A DNA stretch of 21,295 bases, from assembly GCA_038144955.1 (NCBI GenBank), contig JAYQOT010000044.1:1-21295 (forward strand). The letters run 5' to 3'. A program made the translations under genes and the position numbers. Shown here one piece after another: positions 13,983-21,280 of the stretch. The notes below the pieces were generated by a model, which did not search any database, was not told where the DNA came from, and was given only the letters and a program-made list of their open reading frames with translations. Numbering within the stretch: the stretch's first letter is position 1; each line of letters opens with the position of its first letter. Source of the DNA: Ga0077527 sp038144955. GTDB lineage: Bacteria > Pseudomonadota > Gammaproteobacteria > Burkholderiales > SG8-41.

Positions 13983-15572
13983 TCAGAAGCCGACAGCCTG
14001 GCCATCGGTGCGGCGCTCGGAGGCGGCGAAATACCCGTCTTCCATCTTGTAGATCAGCTGGGCGCGGCCGAAATCGGTGGACCAGCGGTCAGCCTGCGGC
14101 ATGTCGTGGCCGCGGGCACGGAGAGCGGCCACGGTTTCCGCGGCAACGCCATGCTCGATGCCGACGGTCAGACCTGAATCGATGCGCCACCGTGGAGCGT
14201 CGGATGCGGCCTGGGGATTCTGGCCGTAATCGACCATGCGTGAAATCACCTGCATGTGCCCCTGGGCCTGCATCGAGCCGCCCATGACACCAAAGCTCAT
14301 CACGGGCTTGCCGTTTTTGGTGAGGAATCCCGGAATGATGGTGTGGAAGGGGCGTTTGCGCGGCGCGACCACATTGGCGTGTCCCGGTTTCAGGTTGAAG
14401 CCGTAGCCACGATTCTGCAGGCTGATGCCGGTGCCCGGTACGACCACGCCGGAGCCGAAGCCGGCAAAATTGGACTGGATGTAGGACACCATCATGCCGG
14501 ACTCATCGGCTGCGGTCAGATAGACCGTGCCGCCTTTGGCGGGATTGCCGAAAGCAGGTTCCTGCGCTTTTTTCATGTCGATCAGCTGGGCGCGTTTCTT
14601 CAGGTATGCCTTGTCGATCATCTCGGCAGGTTTGATGCGCATCGTCGCGGGATCCGAGACGTATTCATTGATATCGGCAAATGCGAGCTTCATTGCCTCG
14701 ATCTGCAGGTGCAAACTGTCGGGGGAGTCGACCGGCAGCTTGGCAACGTCGAAATTTTCCAGGATGCCCAGTGCGATCAGCGCGGCGATGCCCTGGCCGT
14801 TGGGCGGAATCTCGTGCAGCGTGTAGCCGCGGTAGTCGATACCTATGGGTTCAACCCAGTCGTTGGCGTGCGCGGCAAGGTCTTCCAGGGTCATGGCTCC
14901 GCCATTCTGCTTGGACCAGGCAACGATTTTCTCGGCCAGTTCGCCCCGGTAAAAAGCCTCGCTCTTCGACTCGGCGATCAGTGCCAGTGTTTTGGCCTGC
15001 GCGGGGAAGGAAAACTTTTCTCCCGGCGTGGGGGCGCGTCCGCGCGGCATGAACGCCTCGGCATAGCCCGGCTGGTTTTTCAGTTCCGGCGCCTGCTTTG
15101 CCCACAGCCGTGCAATGGTGGGGGTGATCATGAAACCGTCGCTGGCGTACTTGATGGCCGGCTCAAAGAGGTCTGCAAAAGGCAGTTTGCCGAATTTCTT
15201 CGACATCTCCGCCCATGCAGAAACACAACCCGGCACGGTGACCGAATCCCAGCCACGCTGCGGCATTTCCTGGGCGCCCTTGAAGCGGTCAGCGGTCCAT
15301 GCTGCCGGGGAGCGGCCTGAAGCGTTCAGCCCGTGCAGCTTTTTGCCGTCCCAGAGGATGCAGAACGCGTCACTGCCGATGCCGTTGCTGGTGGGTTCCA
15401 GCACGGTCAACGAGATTGCGGTGGCGAGGATGGCATCAACCGCGTTGCCACCTTTCAGCATCATCCGCAGTCCTGCCTGTGCTGCCAGCGGTTGGGAAGT
15501 GGCCACGCAATTGCGTGCCAGCACAGGCATGCGCTGGGAAGTGTAGGGAAATTCGAAATCAAATGGGGTCAT
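13983..15572 (-). CDS. Gamma-glutamyltransferase-family N-terminal nucleophile hydrolase, cytoplasmic type
   Basis: A 529-residue protein of the gamma-glutamyltransferase family, made as a precursor that cuts itself before a threonine to give large and small subunits. The nucleophile is expected at T349 in AKGGTVYLTAADESG. Other family signatures are GGNAVDAILATAISLTVLEPTSNGIGSD (41-68), PPNGQGIAALIAL (256-268), FAGFGSGVVVPGTGISLQNRG after the cleavage site, and MSFGVMGGSMQAQGHMQV. There is no signal peptide, unlike classical periplasmic Ggt. Together with the length this favours a cytoplasmic relative such as the oxamate amidohydrolase (HpxW) or acylase subgroups. The ATG lies only 19 bases downstream of the terminator stem that follows the Bug gene, leaving no room for a promoter between them. 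Substrate not determined. Confidence 0.88.
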   Translation of the reverse strand: MTPFDFEFPYTSQRMPVLARNCVATSQPLAAQAGLRMMLKGGNAVDAILATAISLTVLEPTSNGIGSDAFCILWDGKKLHGLNASGRSPAAWTADRFKGAQEMPQRGWDSVTVPGCVSAWAEMSKKFGKLPFADLFEPAIKYASDGFMITPTIARLWAKQAPELKNQPGYAEAFMPRGRAPTPGEKFSFPAQAKTLALIAESKSEAFYRGELAEKIVAWSKQNGGAMTLEDLAAHANDWVEPIGIDYRGYTLHEIPPNGQGIAALIALGILENFDVAKLPVDSPDSLHLQIEAMKLAFADINEYVSDPATMRIKPAEMIDKAYLKKRAQLIDMKKAQEPAFGNPAKGGTVYLTAADESGMMVSYIQSNFAGFGSGVVVPGTGISLQNRGYGFNLKPGHANVVAPRKRPFHTIIPGFLTKNGKPVMSFGVMGGSMQAQGHMQVISRMVDYGQNPQAASDAPRWRIDSGLTVGIEHGVAAETVAALRARGHDMPQADRWSTDFGRAQLIYKMEDGYFAASERRTDGQAVGF

Positions 15573-15583
15573 CTGTTACTCGC

Positions 15584-15613
15584 AAAATAAATACGGGGCA
15601 TTGAGCCCCGTAT
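15584..15613 (-). terminator. Intrinsic terminator after the Bug gene, immediately before the GGT-family gene
   Basis: On the minus strand a perfect 9-base-pair stem is formed by ATACGGGGC (15613-15605) and GCCCCGTAT (15599-15591) around a five-base loop (15604-15600). It is followed by TTATTTT (15590-15584). It starts about 40 bases after the Bug stop codon. The next gene starts 19 bases beyond the stem, so any transcript of it made from upstream must read through this structure. Confidence 0.85.
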
Positions 15614-15652
15614 ATTAACGCACTGCACAGCGCCCTGAACGGGCGATGCGGA

Positions 15653-16618
15653 TCAGTTGGGCTGGATGCCCGCGGCGCGTGCGACCTTGATCCATTTCTG
15701 GATTTCGGCGCGGTTGAACTTGTCATGCTCCTCCGGTGAGCTGCCCACCGGCTCTGCACCTTGATCGATCAGAGTCTTGCTGACCTTGGCGTCTTTCAGT
15801 GATTGAACCAGTGCTGAATTGACCTTGTCGATGATCGCTTTCGGTGTTCCTGCAGGGGCAAACATCGAAAAGCCGCTGGACACCACGAAATCCTTCAGTC
15901 CCTGTTCCTGCATGGTGGGTACCGTCGGCGCGGCAGGTGAACGCTTGGCGCCGGTCTGAGCGATCATGCGCAGCTTGCCGGTGGCGACATGACCGACTGC
16001 GGCGGGCATGCTGGGGAACTGCATCTGTACATGACCGCCGACCAGATCAATCATCGAAGGGCCGCTGCCCTTGTAATGCACGGCGGTAAGCTTGATGTTG
16101 GCCGTGGAAATCAGCAGTTCAGCCGACAGATGGCCGACGGTGCCGATGCCGGCTGTGGAGTAGAAAATGTCGTTGGGGCGCGCCTTGGCCAGCGTGATGA
16201 ATTCCTTGAGGTTTTTCGGCGGCAGCGACGGATGAATCACGAACGCTGTCGGTACGTCGGCAACGATGCCGATGGGGACGAAATCCTTGACCGAGTCGTA
16301 GGGCAGCTTCCGGATCATCGCAGGATTGATGGTGTGGCCTGCAGAAGCCATCAGCAGCGTGTAGCCGTCAGGAGCCGCGCGTTTCACCGCTTCGGTGCCG
16401 ATAGTGCCGCCGGCGCCACCGCGGTTGTCGACGATGATCTGCTGGCCCAGGAGTTCGGCCATTTTTGGCACAAAGATGCGGCCGATGATGTCGGTGTTGC
16501 CGCCGGCTGCAAAGGGAATCACCATGCGCACGGTCTTGGCAGGGTAATTCTGTGCATGCACGGGTGTCAGTGCGGCAGCCAGAGCCGCCGCCGCGACCAT
16601 CTTGTATGCGATTTGCAT
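15653..16618 (-). CDS. Bug/TctC-family periplasmic solute-binding protein
   Basis: A 321-residue secreted binding protein of the Bug family (tripartite tricarboxylate receptor, TctC-like), greatly expanded in betaproteobacteria and usually binding carboxylates, amino acids or related small anions. A signal peptide is clear: MQIAYKM, a hydrophobic Ala/Leu-rich core and a likely cut after VHA near residue 22. The mature start QNYPAKTVRMVIPFAAGGNTDIIGR is diagnostic, as are QQIIVDNRGGAGGTIGTEAVKRAAPDGYTLLM and the later VHYKGSGPSMIDLVGGHVQMQF. An AGGAG Shine-Dalgarno precedes the ATG. No TctA/TctB membrane genes are nearby, the common situation for orphan Bug proteins. It is first in the minus-strand unit with the GGT-family hydrolase, separated from it by an intrinsic terminator. 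The ligand might be the hydrolase's substrate, by inference only. Confidence 0.95.
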   Translation of the reverse strand: MQIAYKMVAAAALAAALTPVHAQNYPAKTVRMVIPFAAGGNTDIIGRIFVPKMAELLGQQIIVDNRGGAGGTIGTEAVKRAAPDGYTLLMASAGHTINPAMIRKLPYDSVKDFVPIGIVADVPTAFVIHPSLPPKNLKEFITLAKARPNDIFYSTAGIGTVGHLSAELLISTANIKLTAVHYKGSGPSMIDLVGGHVQMQFPSMPAAVGHVATGKLRMIAQTGAKRSPAAPTVPTMQEQGLKDFVVSSGFSMFAPAGTPKAIIDKVNSALVQSLKDAKVSKTLIDQGAEPVGSSPEEHDKFNRAEIQKWIKVARAAGIQPN

Positions 16619-16789
16619 CTGTTTCTCCTAAGGTGGATTGCGCTCCGGTTGTTCCGGGAACGTCATGCAGGTGCGCGAGTTTACAACGTGCACGGAATTT
16701 GGGGAGAGAACGCGGAAAATCGGTTGCCTGACGGGCCATCTGCGTTACCTCCCGTGGACGTACAGTAAAATTCGCCCGCATTGCCTCCC

Positions 16790-17848
16790 ATGACGGAAAT
16801 TAGCAGATTGCCTGATCCCCGTGCCCGCTCCGGCACGCCGTCTCCGGCCGTAACGGACCGGGACAGCCTGCGTTCGGCCCTCGAGCGCGGTGATGACGTG
16901 TTCGTGCGTCAAGCCCTCAATGCATTTCCCCCGCCCAGCGCCAGGGCAGCATGGGAGATGCTGGACGAACTGCTCAGGGAGCCGGTGGCGGCGGACGAGA
17001 CTTCTGTCAGGCTGCGCTATTTCGCGTTTCCGATGATCATCGTGGCCGGAGCCCGATCGAATCTGGAGGTGTCCGGTGCGCTGCCCGACGTATCGAAAAT
17101 CGTCACCTTGCTCGAGCAGAAGGGTGCGCTGGGTCCGACCCGGAATTTCGGGCTGGGTAATGCACTTTGCCCGGTCGAGTCCCTGGAAAAACTTTCCCCA
17201 TCAGCGCTGTGGCGTTCATTGCGAGAGACTTCCGGGCACCTGCTATCCGAGGCTTTGGAGCCAGGACCGTTGATGGTCAGGCCGGGCAGGGAGCAGGTGC
17301 ATCTGCGGTTTCTGGTCGGTGCCGGTGTGACACCCGACAGTCTGCCTTCCCTTCAGGAATCGGCTTCGAACGTCGGGACCTGGGGCATGCCGGTGACACA
17401 CGAGCTGGCACATCAGTTGGCACAGCCAGGCCTTGAAATCCTGCCGCTGCTGCGCCCACCGGTATCGTTGACCAGGGCAGCCTATCTGGGAAGGCGCGCG
17501 CAACTCGAGGCTGCACTGGACATCTTTCTCAGCAACAGTCTGCGCCGGTTCCGGATGAGCGTTGGCGATCCTGTGGCCGTGTTGTCCTCACACCACCTCC
17601 CCGGAGGAGCAGGGGAGTTGAGGCTCAGTCTCAGCTCGCCGCTGGATGAGTCGATGCTGGAAGGTTTCTGCTGGCCGCTGCATCCACTGGATGAAGTCAT
17701 TGATACGGAAAATTTGCTGACCGGCGCACTGACTGATTATGGCGTGCGCGACTGCCGCCTCATTGGACAGGTCATGCCAGACATGATGGGGAACGGAATG
17801 CGGTTTGTTACCGCCGGTATGGCGGAGACTGCTGCGGCGTTGCAGTGA
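16790..17848 (+). CDS. Conserved-type protein of unknown function, possibly DUF2863-like
   Basis: A 352-residue protein if read from the ATG at 16790; an in-frame TTG at 16781 would add three residues. No clear Shine-Dalgarno is seen before either. No signal peptide or membrane segment is visible. The sequence starts with a Pro/Arg-rich disordered stretch (about 1-25). It then has a helical region (DRDSLRSALERGDDVFVRQAL), a mixed region containing YFAFPMIIVAGARSN, and a later part with GFCWPLHPLDEVIDTENLLTGALTDYGV. From memory the ordering and the WPL segment resemble the betaproteobacterial DUF2863 family. It lacks the cysteine-containing end I associate with that family, so this is weak. 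It lies 43 bases upstream of the srkA-like gene on the same strand and may be co-transcribed. Function unknown. Confidence 0.75.
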   Translation: MTEISRLPDPRARSGTPSPAVTDRDSLRSALERGDDVFVRQALNAFPPPSARAAWEMLDELLREPVAADETSVRLRYFAFPMIIVAGARSNLEVSGALPDVSKIVTLLEQKGALGPTRNFGLGNALCPVESLEKLSPSALWRSLRETSGHLLSEALEPGPLMVRPGREQVHLRFLVGAGVTPDSLPSLQESASNVGTWGMPVTHELAHQLAQPGLEILPLLRPPVSLTRAAYLGRRAQLEAALDIFLSNSLRRFRMSVGDPVAVLSSHHLPGGAGELRLSLSSPLDESMLEGFCWPLHPLDEVIDTENLLTGALTDYGVRDCRLIGQVMPDMMGNGMRFVTAGMAETAAALQ

Positions 17849-17891
17849 GCGGTCCTGCCGCGTCACCCCGGCGTACTGCCGGACATGTGCA

Positions 17892-18869
17892 ATGAAACCT
17901 TATCAATCACTGACACCGGATTTGATCCTCGATGCCGTGGAGAGCTGCGGTCTGCGCTGTGAAGGACGACTGCAGGCACTCAACAGCTACGAAAACCGCG
18001 TCTATCAGGTCTGGCTCGATGACTGTTCTTCCGTGGTCGGCAAGTTTTACCGTCCGGGGCGCTGGAGTACCGCGGCGATTGAGGAGGAGCAGGATTTCGC
18101 GACAGAGCTGGCTGCGCAGGAGTTGCCGGTCGTGGCGCCGCTGGCATTCAACGGCCGCAGGCTACATGTGCATGGCGGTTTTGAATTCGCGCTGACCCCG
18201 CGCCGTGGCGGGCGTACGCCGGAGTTCGATGATCCTGAAACATTGCAGTGGATGGGACGTTTCATCGCACGTATCCATCTGACCGGCCAGGCCCGTCCGT
18301 TCCTGCATCGACCGCTCCTCGACATCGAATCCTTCGGCTACGAGCCGGTCCAGTTCGTGCTGGATACCGATTTCATCCCGGAAGATTTGTACGACACCTA
18401 TGCCACCGTCGTCGAAGATGTGATCGAGCGGGTGGAGCGGCGCTGGGCGGCTGCAGGGGCGGTGCGCAATATCAGGTTGCATGGCGATTGTCATGCCGGA
18501 AATGTGTTGTGGACCGACAGCGGTCCGCATTTCGTCGATCTGGACGATGCGCGCATGGGGCCCGCAGTGCAGGATCTGTGGATGTGTCTGTCCGGAGAGC
18601 GCAAGGCGCAGCAGTCACAGTTGCTGCATCTGCTGGAGGGTTACTGCGAGTTTCGGGAGTTCGATCCCGCGGAATTGATGATGATCGAAGCGCTGCGCAC
18701 GCTGCGCATCGTGCACTATACAGGCTGGCTTGCACGGCGCTGGGAGGATCCGGCCTTTCCCGCAAACTTTCCCTTTTTCAATACCCAGCGCTACTGGCAG
18801 GACCACATTCTCGCACTGCGTGAACAGGCTGCCGCACTGGATGAACCCCCGCTGCAGTGGCGGCGGTGA
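17892..18869 (+). CDS. srkA: SrkA (YihE)-type stress-response protein kinase
   Basis: A 325-residue APH-fold kinase highly similar in layout to E. coli SrkA/YihE, a serine/threonine kinase linked to Cpx envelope stress and protection from stress-induced death. The open frame extends upstream to 17805, but the ATG at 17892 matches the start of the family (MKPYQSLTPDLILDAVESCGLR). Key segments: LNSYENRVYQV (30-40), the ATP-lysine region VVGKFYRPGRWS (48-59), the catalytic loop RLHGDCHAGNVLW with D199 and N204 (195-207), and the metal-binding FVDLDDARMGPAVQDLW with D216/D218 (214-230). The C terminus EPPLQ also matches the family. All catalytic residues are present. It is convergent with the response-regulator gene, with only 12 bases between stops. 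Confidence 0.93.
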   Translation: MKPYQSLTPDLILDAVESCGLRCEGRLQALNSYENRVYQVWLDDCSSVVGKFYRPGRWSTAAIEEEQDFATELAAQELPVVAPLAFNGRRLHVHGGFEFALTPRRGGRTPEFDDPETLQWMGRFIARIHLTGQARPFLHRPLLDIESFGYEPVQFVLDTDFIPEDLYDTYATVVEDVIERVERRWAAAGAVRNIRLHGDCHAGNVLWTDSGPHFVDLDDARMGPAVQDLWMCLSGERKAQQSQLLHLLEGYCEFREFDPAELMMIEALRTLRIVHYTGWLARRWEDPAFPANFPFFNTQRYWQDHILALREQAAALDEPPLQWRR

Positions 18870-18881
18870 CCGACCCGCAGG

Positions 18882-19661
18882 CTAGGGCATGCCGAGGGCG
18901 TCCTTGGCGTTGCGCACCAGGTTTTCCGGCGGCAGCGGCTTGTTGAGGTAGCCCGATGCGCCGTAGGCGAGTGCGGCGACAATATCGTCGCGTTCGGCAC
19001 GGGCGGTGACCACGATGATGGGGGTGTTCTTGAATTCGGGGTGTTCGTGGAATTTGCCCAGCACATCCAGCCCGACGGTATCTTTCAGTTCCACATCCAT
19101 GATGATCAGGTCGGGCAATGGTTTCTTGCCGAGTGCAGCGAGGATTTCCGGTTTGTTGCCGGCGCCGCGGACGTCGAATCCCGCCTGCATCAGGCTGCGC
19201 GCGGCCACCAGGGCTTCCGCCTCGTGGCAGTCGACCAGCAGAATCGTATGCTTGCCGCCGCCGCGGGGAGGGATGGGCTTGCCCGGGCGGTTGAGGATGT
19301 TGATCTGGTAGCCGGACTTGAGGCGTCGCACACCGGACATGGTGCCCTCAGCCTGCTTGATCTGGTGCAGCGTCGGTTCCTTGGGCTTGTCGTTGAAAAA
19401 ATTGCCGAAATCGATGGATTTCTCGTCGGGTTTGGCAGCGGTCTTTGCCGGCAGCGGCTCGATGTAACCGTCGCGGGCGAGCTGGGTCAGCGCGGCATCG
19501 ATATTGCCGGCGCGGGGGAATTTGGCCTTGAGTTCGTCGGCTGTTGCCTGTTTGCCGACTGCGGCCAGCAGGCCTTTGAGTCCGGGATTCAGGGCGCCGG
19601 GTTTGGCAGCGAGTTCGGCAGTGCCTTTGGCAGTGGGGCGATAGGCTGATTTTTCACTCAT
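18882..19661 (-). CDS. Response regulator with C-terminal receiver and N-terminal winged-helix-like domain
   Basis: A 259-residue protein in reversed order compared with typical response regulators. Residues 26-70 (GLKGLLAAVGKQATADELKAKF, then a second helix and DGYIEPLP) look like a small winged helix. A linker (71-135) contains the conserved-looking TMSGVRRLKSGYQINILNRPGKPIPPR. The receiver occupies about 137-259: HTILLVDCHEAE with D144, phospho-acceptor D189 in LIIMDVEL, T219 in VVTAR and K241 in LNKPLP. The usual second acidic residue after D144 is a cysteine (VDC instead of VDD), so Mg2+ binding may be altered. There is no output domain after the receiver. No sensor kinase is adjacent. 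DNA binding by the N-terminal part is inference; protein interaction is an alternative. Confidence 0.85.
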   Translation of the reverse strand: MSEKSAYRPTAKGTAELAAKPGALNPGLKGLLAAVGKQATADELKAKFPRAGNIDAALTQLARDGYIEPLPAKTAAKPDEKSIDFGNFFNDKPKEPTLHQIKQAEGTMSGVRRLKSGYQINILNRPGKPIPPRGGGKHTILLVDCHEAEALVAARSLMQAGFDVRGAGNKPEILAALGKKPLPDLIIMDVELKDTVGLDVLGKFHEHPEFKNTPIIVVTARAERDDIVAALAYGASGYLNKPLPPENLVRNAKDALGMP

Positions 19662-19737
19662 CGGTGTTCTCGGGATTGCGCGGGACGGCGGTCAAGGCCG
19701 TCAAACCCCTAATTTTATGCTGAAAAGACCATTCATG

Positions 19738-19788
19738 TCCCGAATCCGGATTTCACGGGTTGGGGCAGCACAATCCCCGGATTCGGGA
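19738..19788. promoter_or_regulatory. 12-base inverted repeat containing two AATCC-GGATT operator-like sites
   Basis: TCCCGAATCCGG (19738-19749) and CCGGATTCGGGA (19777-19788) are exact reverse complements separated by 27 bases. Each arm overlaps a smaller symmetric site: AATCCGGATT at 19743-19752 and AATCC-CC-GGATT at 19772-19783. Their centres are 30 bases apart, about three helical turns. The element lies in the divergent gap between the response regulator and the DUF3025 gene. It fits cooperative binding by a dimeric regulator better than a terminator, since no T-run follows. Confidence 0.5.
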
Positions 19789-19854
19789 AACACTGTCGCA
19801 CTCCGACAGGGTCTGCTGCAGGTTTTAAGGCGCCAGCCGTCGTACACTTCCGGC

Positions 19855-20691
19855 ATGGATGTATGGAATCAGGACTTTGTTCGACATGCGCCGATGCTTG
19901 CGCATTTCAAGGATTGGGGACGGGAACTCGCGGGATTGCACTGGCCTGAGCGTTCGCGGGTGCAGAAAATCCTCGATGCGGCTGAAGTGCGCACTGCGTC
20001 CGGTTTGCGGCTTCAGGTGGTCGAGCCGCGCGATGGGGAATCCTACGAGCTGCGTGTTTTCGGATGCGGTGAGCTCGAGTCCAGGGAAAACAACTGGCAT
20101 GACCTGTTCAATGTCCTGGCATGGATCGTTTTTCCGAAAACCAAGGCGGCGCTGAATGCCCGCCACCATCAGGCGTTGAGGGAAGAGCGGAATCTGCCCG
20201 GGAACAATCGCGGCAGGGTGCGTGATGCACTGACCTTGCTGGATGAAAGCGGAGTCATAGTGGCATCGGCCGACCCGCAATTGCTGCAGATGATCCGTGA
20301 ATTCAGCTGGAAATCACTGTTCTGGGACAGGCGCGTCGCGGTGTCTTCATCCATGTACTGGCTGTCGCTGGGGCATGCCTTGTGCGAGAAAGCTCTGGCT
20401 CCCTACCGGGGCATGACCGGTCACGGCCTGCTGCTGGAGGTCGGGTGCGATTTTTTCAGACTGAATGACAGGGACAGGGCTGTCTTTCTCGACCGCCAGG
20501 TTGCTGAACGGATTGCTGATCCTCATTTCATGACAAGTCCGGATTTCTTCTCACCGATCCCGGTTCTGGGCATTCCAGGATGGCATGCAGCAAACGGGTC
20601 CTCTGAATTTTATGATGATCACGGGTATTTCCGACCGGGCCGGCGCAGTCGGAAGTCCGCGAAATACAGGGTGACGGGAGAAACCGGATGA
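19855..20691 (+). CDS. DUF3025 domain protein
   Basis: A 278-residue cytoplasmic protein of the DUF3025 family (function unknown, proteobacterial). The signature stretch ENNWHDLFNVLAWIVFPKTKAALNARHH is clear, near residues 78-105. It is followed by ALTLLDESGVIVASADPQLLQ and later by a C-terminal SPIPVLGIPGWHAAN segment. The frame is also open from an ATG at 19717. I prefer 19855 because the extra 46 residues look non-native (Arg- and Ser-rich) and would place the inverted repeats at 19738-19788 inside the gene. Neither start has a strong Shine-Dalgarno. The stop overlaps the dtd start by ATGA, so the two proteins are translationally coupled. Confidence 0.82.
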   Translation: MDVWNQDFVRHAPMLAHFKDWGRELAGLHWPERSRVQKILDAAEVRTASGLRLQVVEPRDGESYELRVFGCGELESRENNWHDLFNVLAWIVFPKTKAALNARHHQALREERNLPGNNRGRVRDALTLLDESGVIVASADPQLLQMIREFSWKSLFWDRRVAVSSSMYWLSLGHALCEKALAPYRGMTGHGLLLEVGCDFFRLNDRDRAVFLDRQVAERIADPHFMTSPDFFSPIPVLGIPGWHAANGSSEFYDDHGYFRPGRRSRKSAKYRVTGETG

Positions 20692-21146
20692 TCGGTTTGC
20701 TGCAGAGAGTCAGTGCCGCCCAAGTCAGTGTCGACGGGACGGTGGTGGGTGCGATCGGGCCCGGCCTGCTGGTTCTGATCGGTGTTGAGAAGGACGACAC
20801 CGCGAATGAGGGGGACCGTTTGCTGGGGCGGCTGCTCGATTATCGTGTGTTCAACGACGAGGCCGGCAAGATGAACCTCTCCTTGCGGCAGACCCGCGGT
20901 GGTTTGTTGCTGGTGCCGCAATTCACCCTGGCTGCTGATACCCGCAAGGGTTTGCGGCCGGGCTTTTCGGATGCCGCACCACCGGAAACGGGCAGGGCTT
21001 TGTTCGAGCGGATGGTTGCCAGGGCGCGTGAGCTTCATCCCGCAGTGGCGCAGGGACAATTCGGAGCGCATATGCAGGTGGCCTTGACCAATGAGGGCCC
21101 TGTCACTTTCTGGTTACAGGTGAAACCGGAAAGCCATGGGGCTTGA
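20688..21146 (+). CDS. dtd: D-aminoacyl-tRNA deacylase
   Basis: A 152-residue DTD, a cytoplasmic homodimer that cleaves D-amino acids (and glycine) mischarged on tRNA. The full-length family pattern is present: MIGLLQRVSAAQVSVDG at the start, GPGLLVLIGVEKDD (24-37), RVFNDEAGKMNLSL (53-66), and the active-site motif LLVPQFTLAADTRKGLRPGFS near 74-94. The Gly-cisPro motif NEGPVTFWLQV lies near the C terminus and keeps the proofreading geometry. The common SQFTL reads PQFTL here, a variant I also recall from other proteobacterial DTDs. A GGAG lies seven bases before the ATG. It follows the DUF3025 gene with an ATGA overlap. Confidence 0.96.
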   Translation: MIGLLQRVSAAQVSVDGTVVGAIGPGLLVLIGVEKDDTANEGDRLLGRLLDYRVFNDEAGKMNLSLRQTRGGLLLVPQFTLAADTRKGLRPGFSDAAPPETGRALFERMVARARELHPAVAQGQFGAHMQVALTNEGPVTFWLQVKPESHGA

Positions 21147-21214
21147 GTGGTTACTCGTTTATAAAAACACAATAAAAACAGACGCTTGTAATACCAGTTG
21201 TTTGGGTGGCGACA

Positions 21215-21243
21215 CTTGAACTTGGGCTCACCGCCCTGATCTA
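21215..21243 (+). promoter_or_regulatory. Heat-shock (sigma32, RpoH)-like promoter
   Basis: CTTGAA (21215-21220), a 14-base spacer and CCTGATCTA (21235-21243) match the RpoH consensus CTTGAA-N13-17-CCCCATTTA at six of six and seven of nine positions. A start near 21250 would give a leader of about 30 bases before the ATG at 21281. The element directly precedes a gene whose first residues look like HtpX, a heat-shock protease. This makes the assignment more credible than a chance match. Confidence 0.6.
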
Positions 21244-21280
21244 ATGCCCGTATTCAACCTTTCGGGGGAACTGGAGATCT

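Noticed and set aside
19793..19809. Hairpin CTGTCG-CACTC-CGACAG before the DUF3025 start
   Set aside because: A six-base-pair stem with no T-run and no link to a known regulator; it is compatible with chance, so it was not listed as a feature.
20907..20936. PQFTL in place of SQFTL in the Dtd active-site motif as an inactivating change
   Set aside because: I recall the Pro form in other proteobacterial DTDs, and the NEGPVT motif and the rest of the protein are intact.
21144..21175. Possible terminator after dtd (GAGT-GGTT-ACTC followed by AT-rich sequence)
   Set aside because: The stem is only four base pairs and no proper T-run follows.
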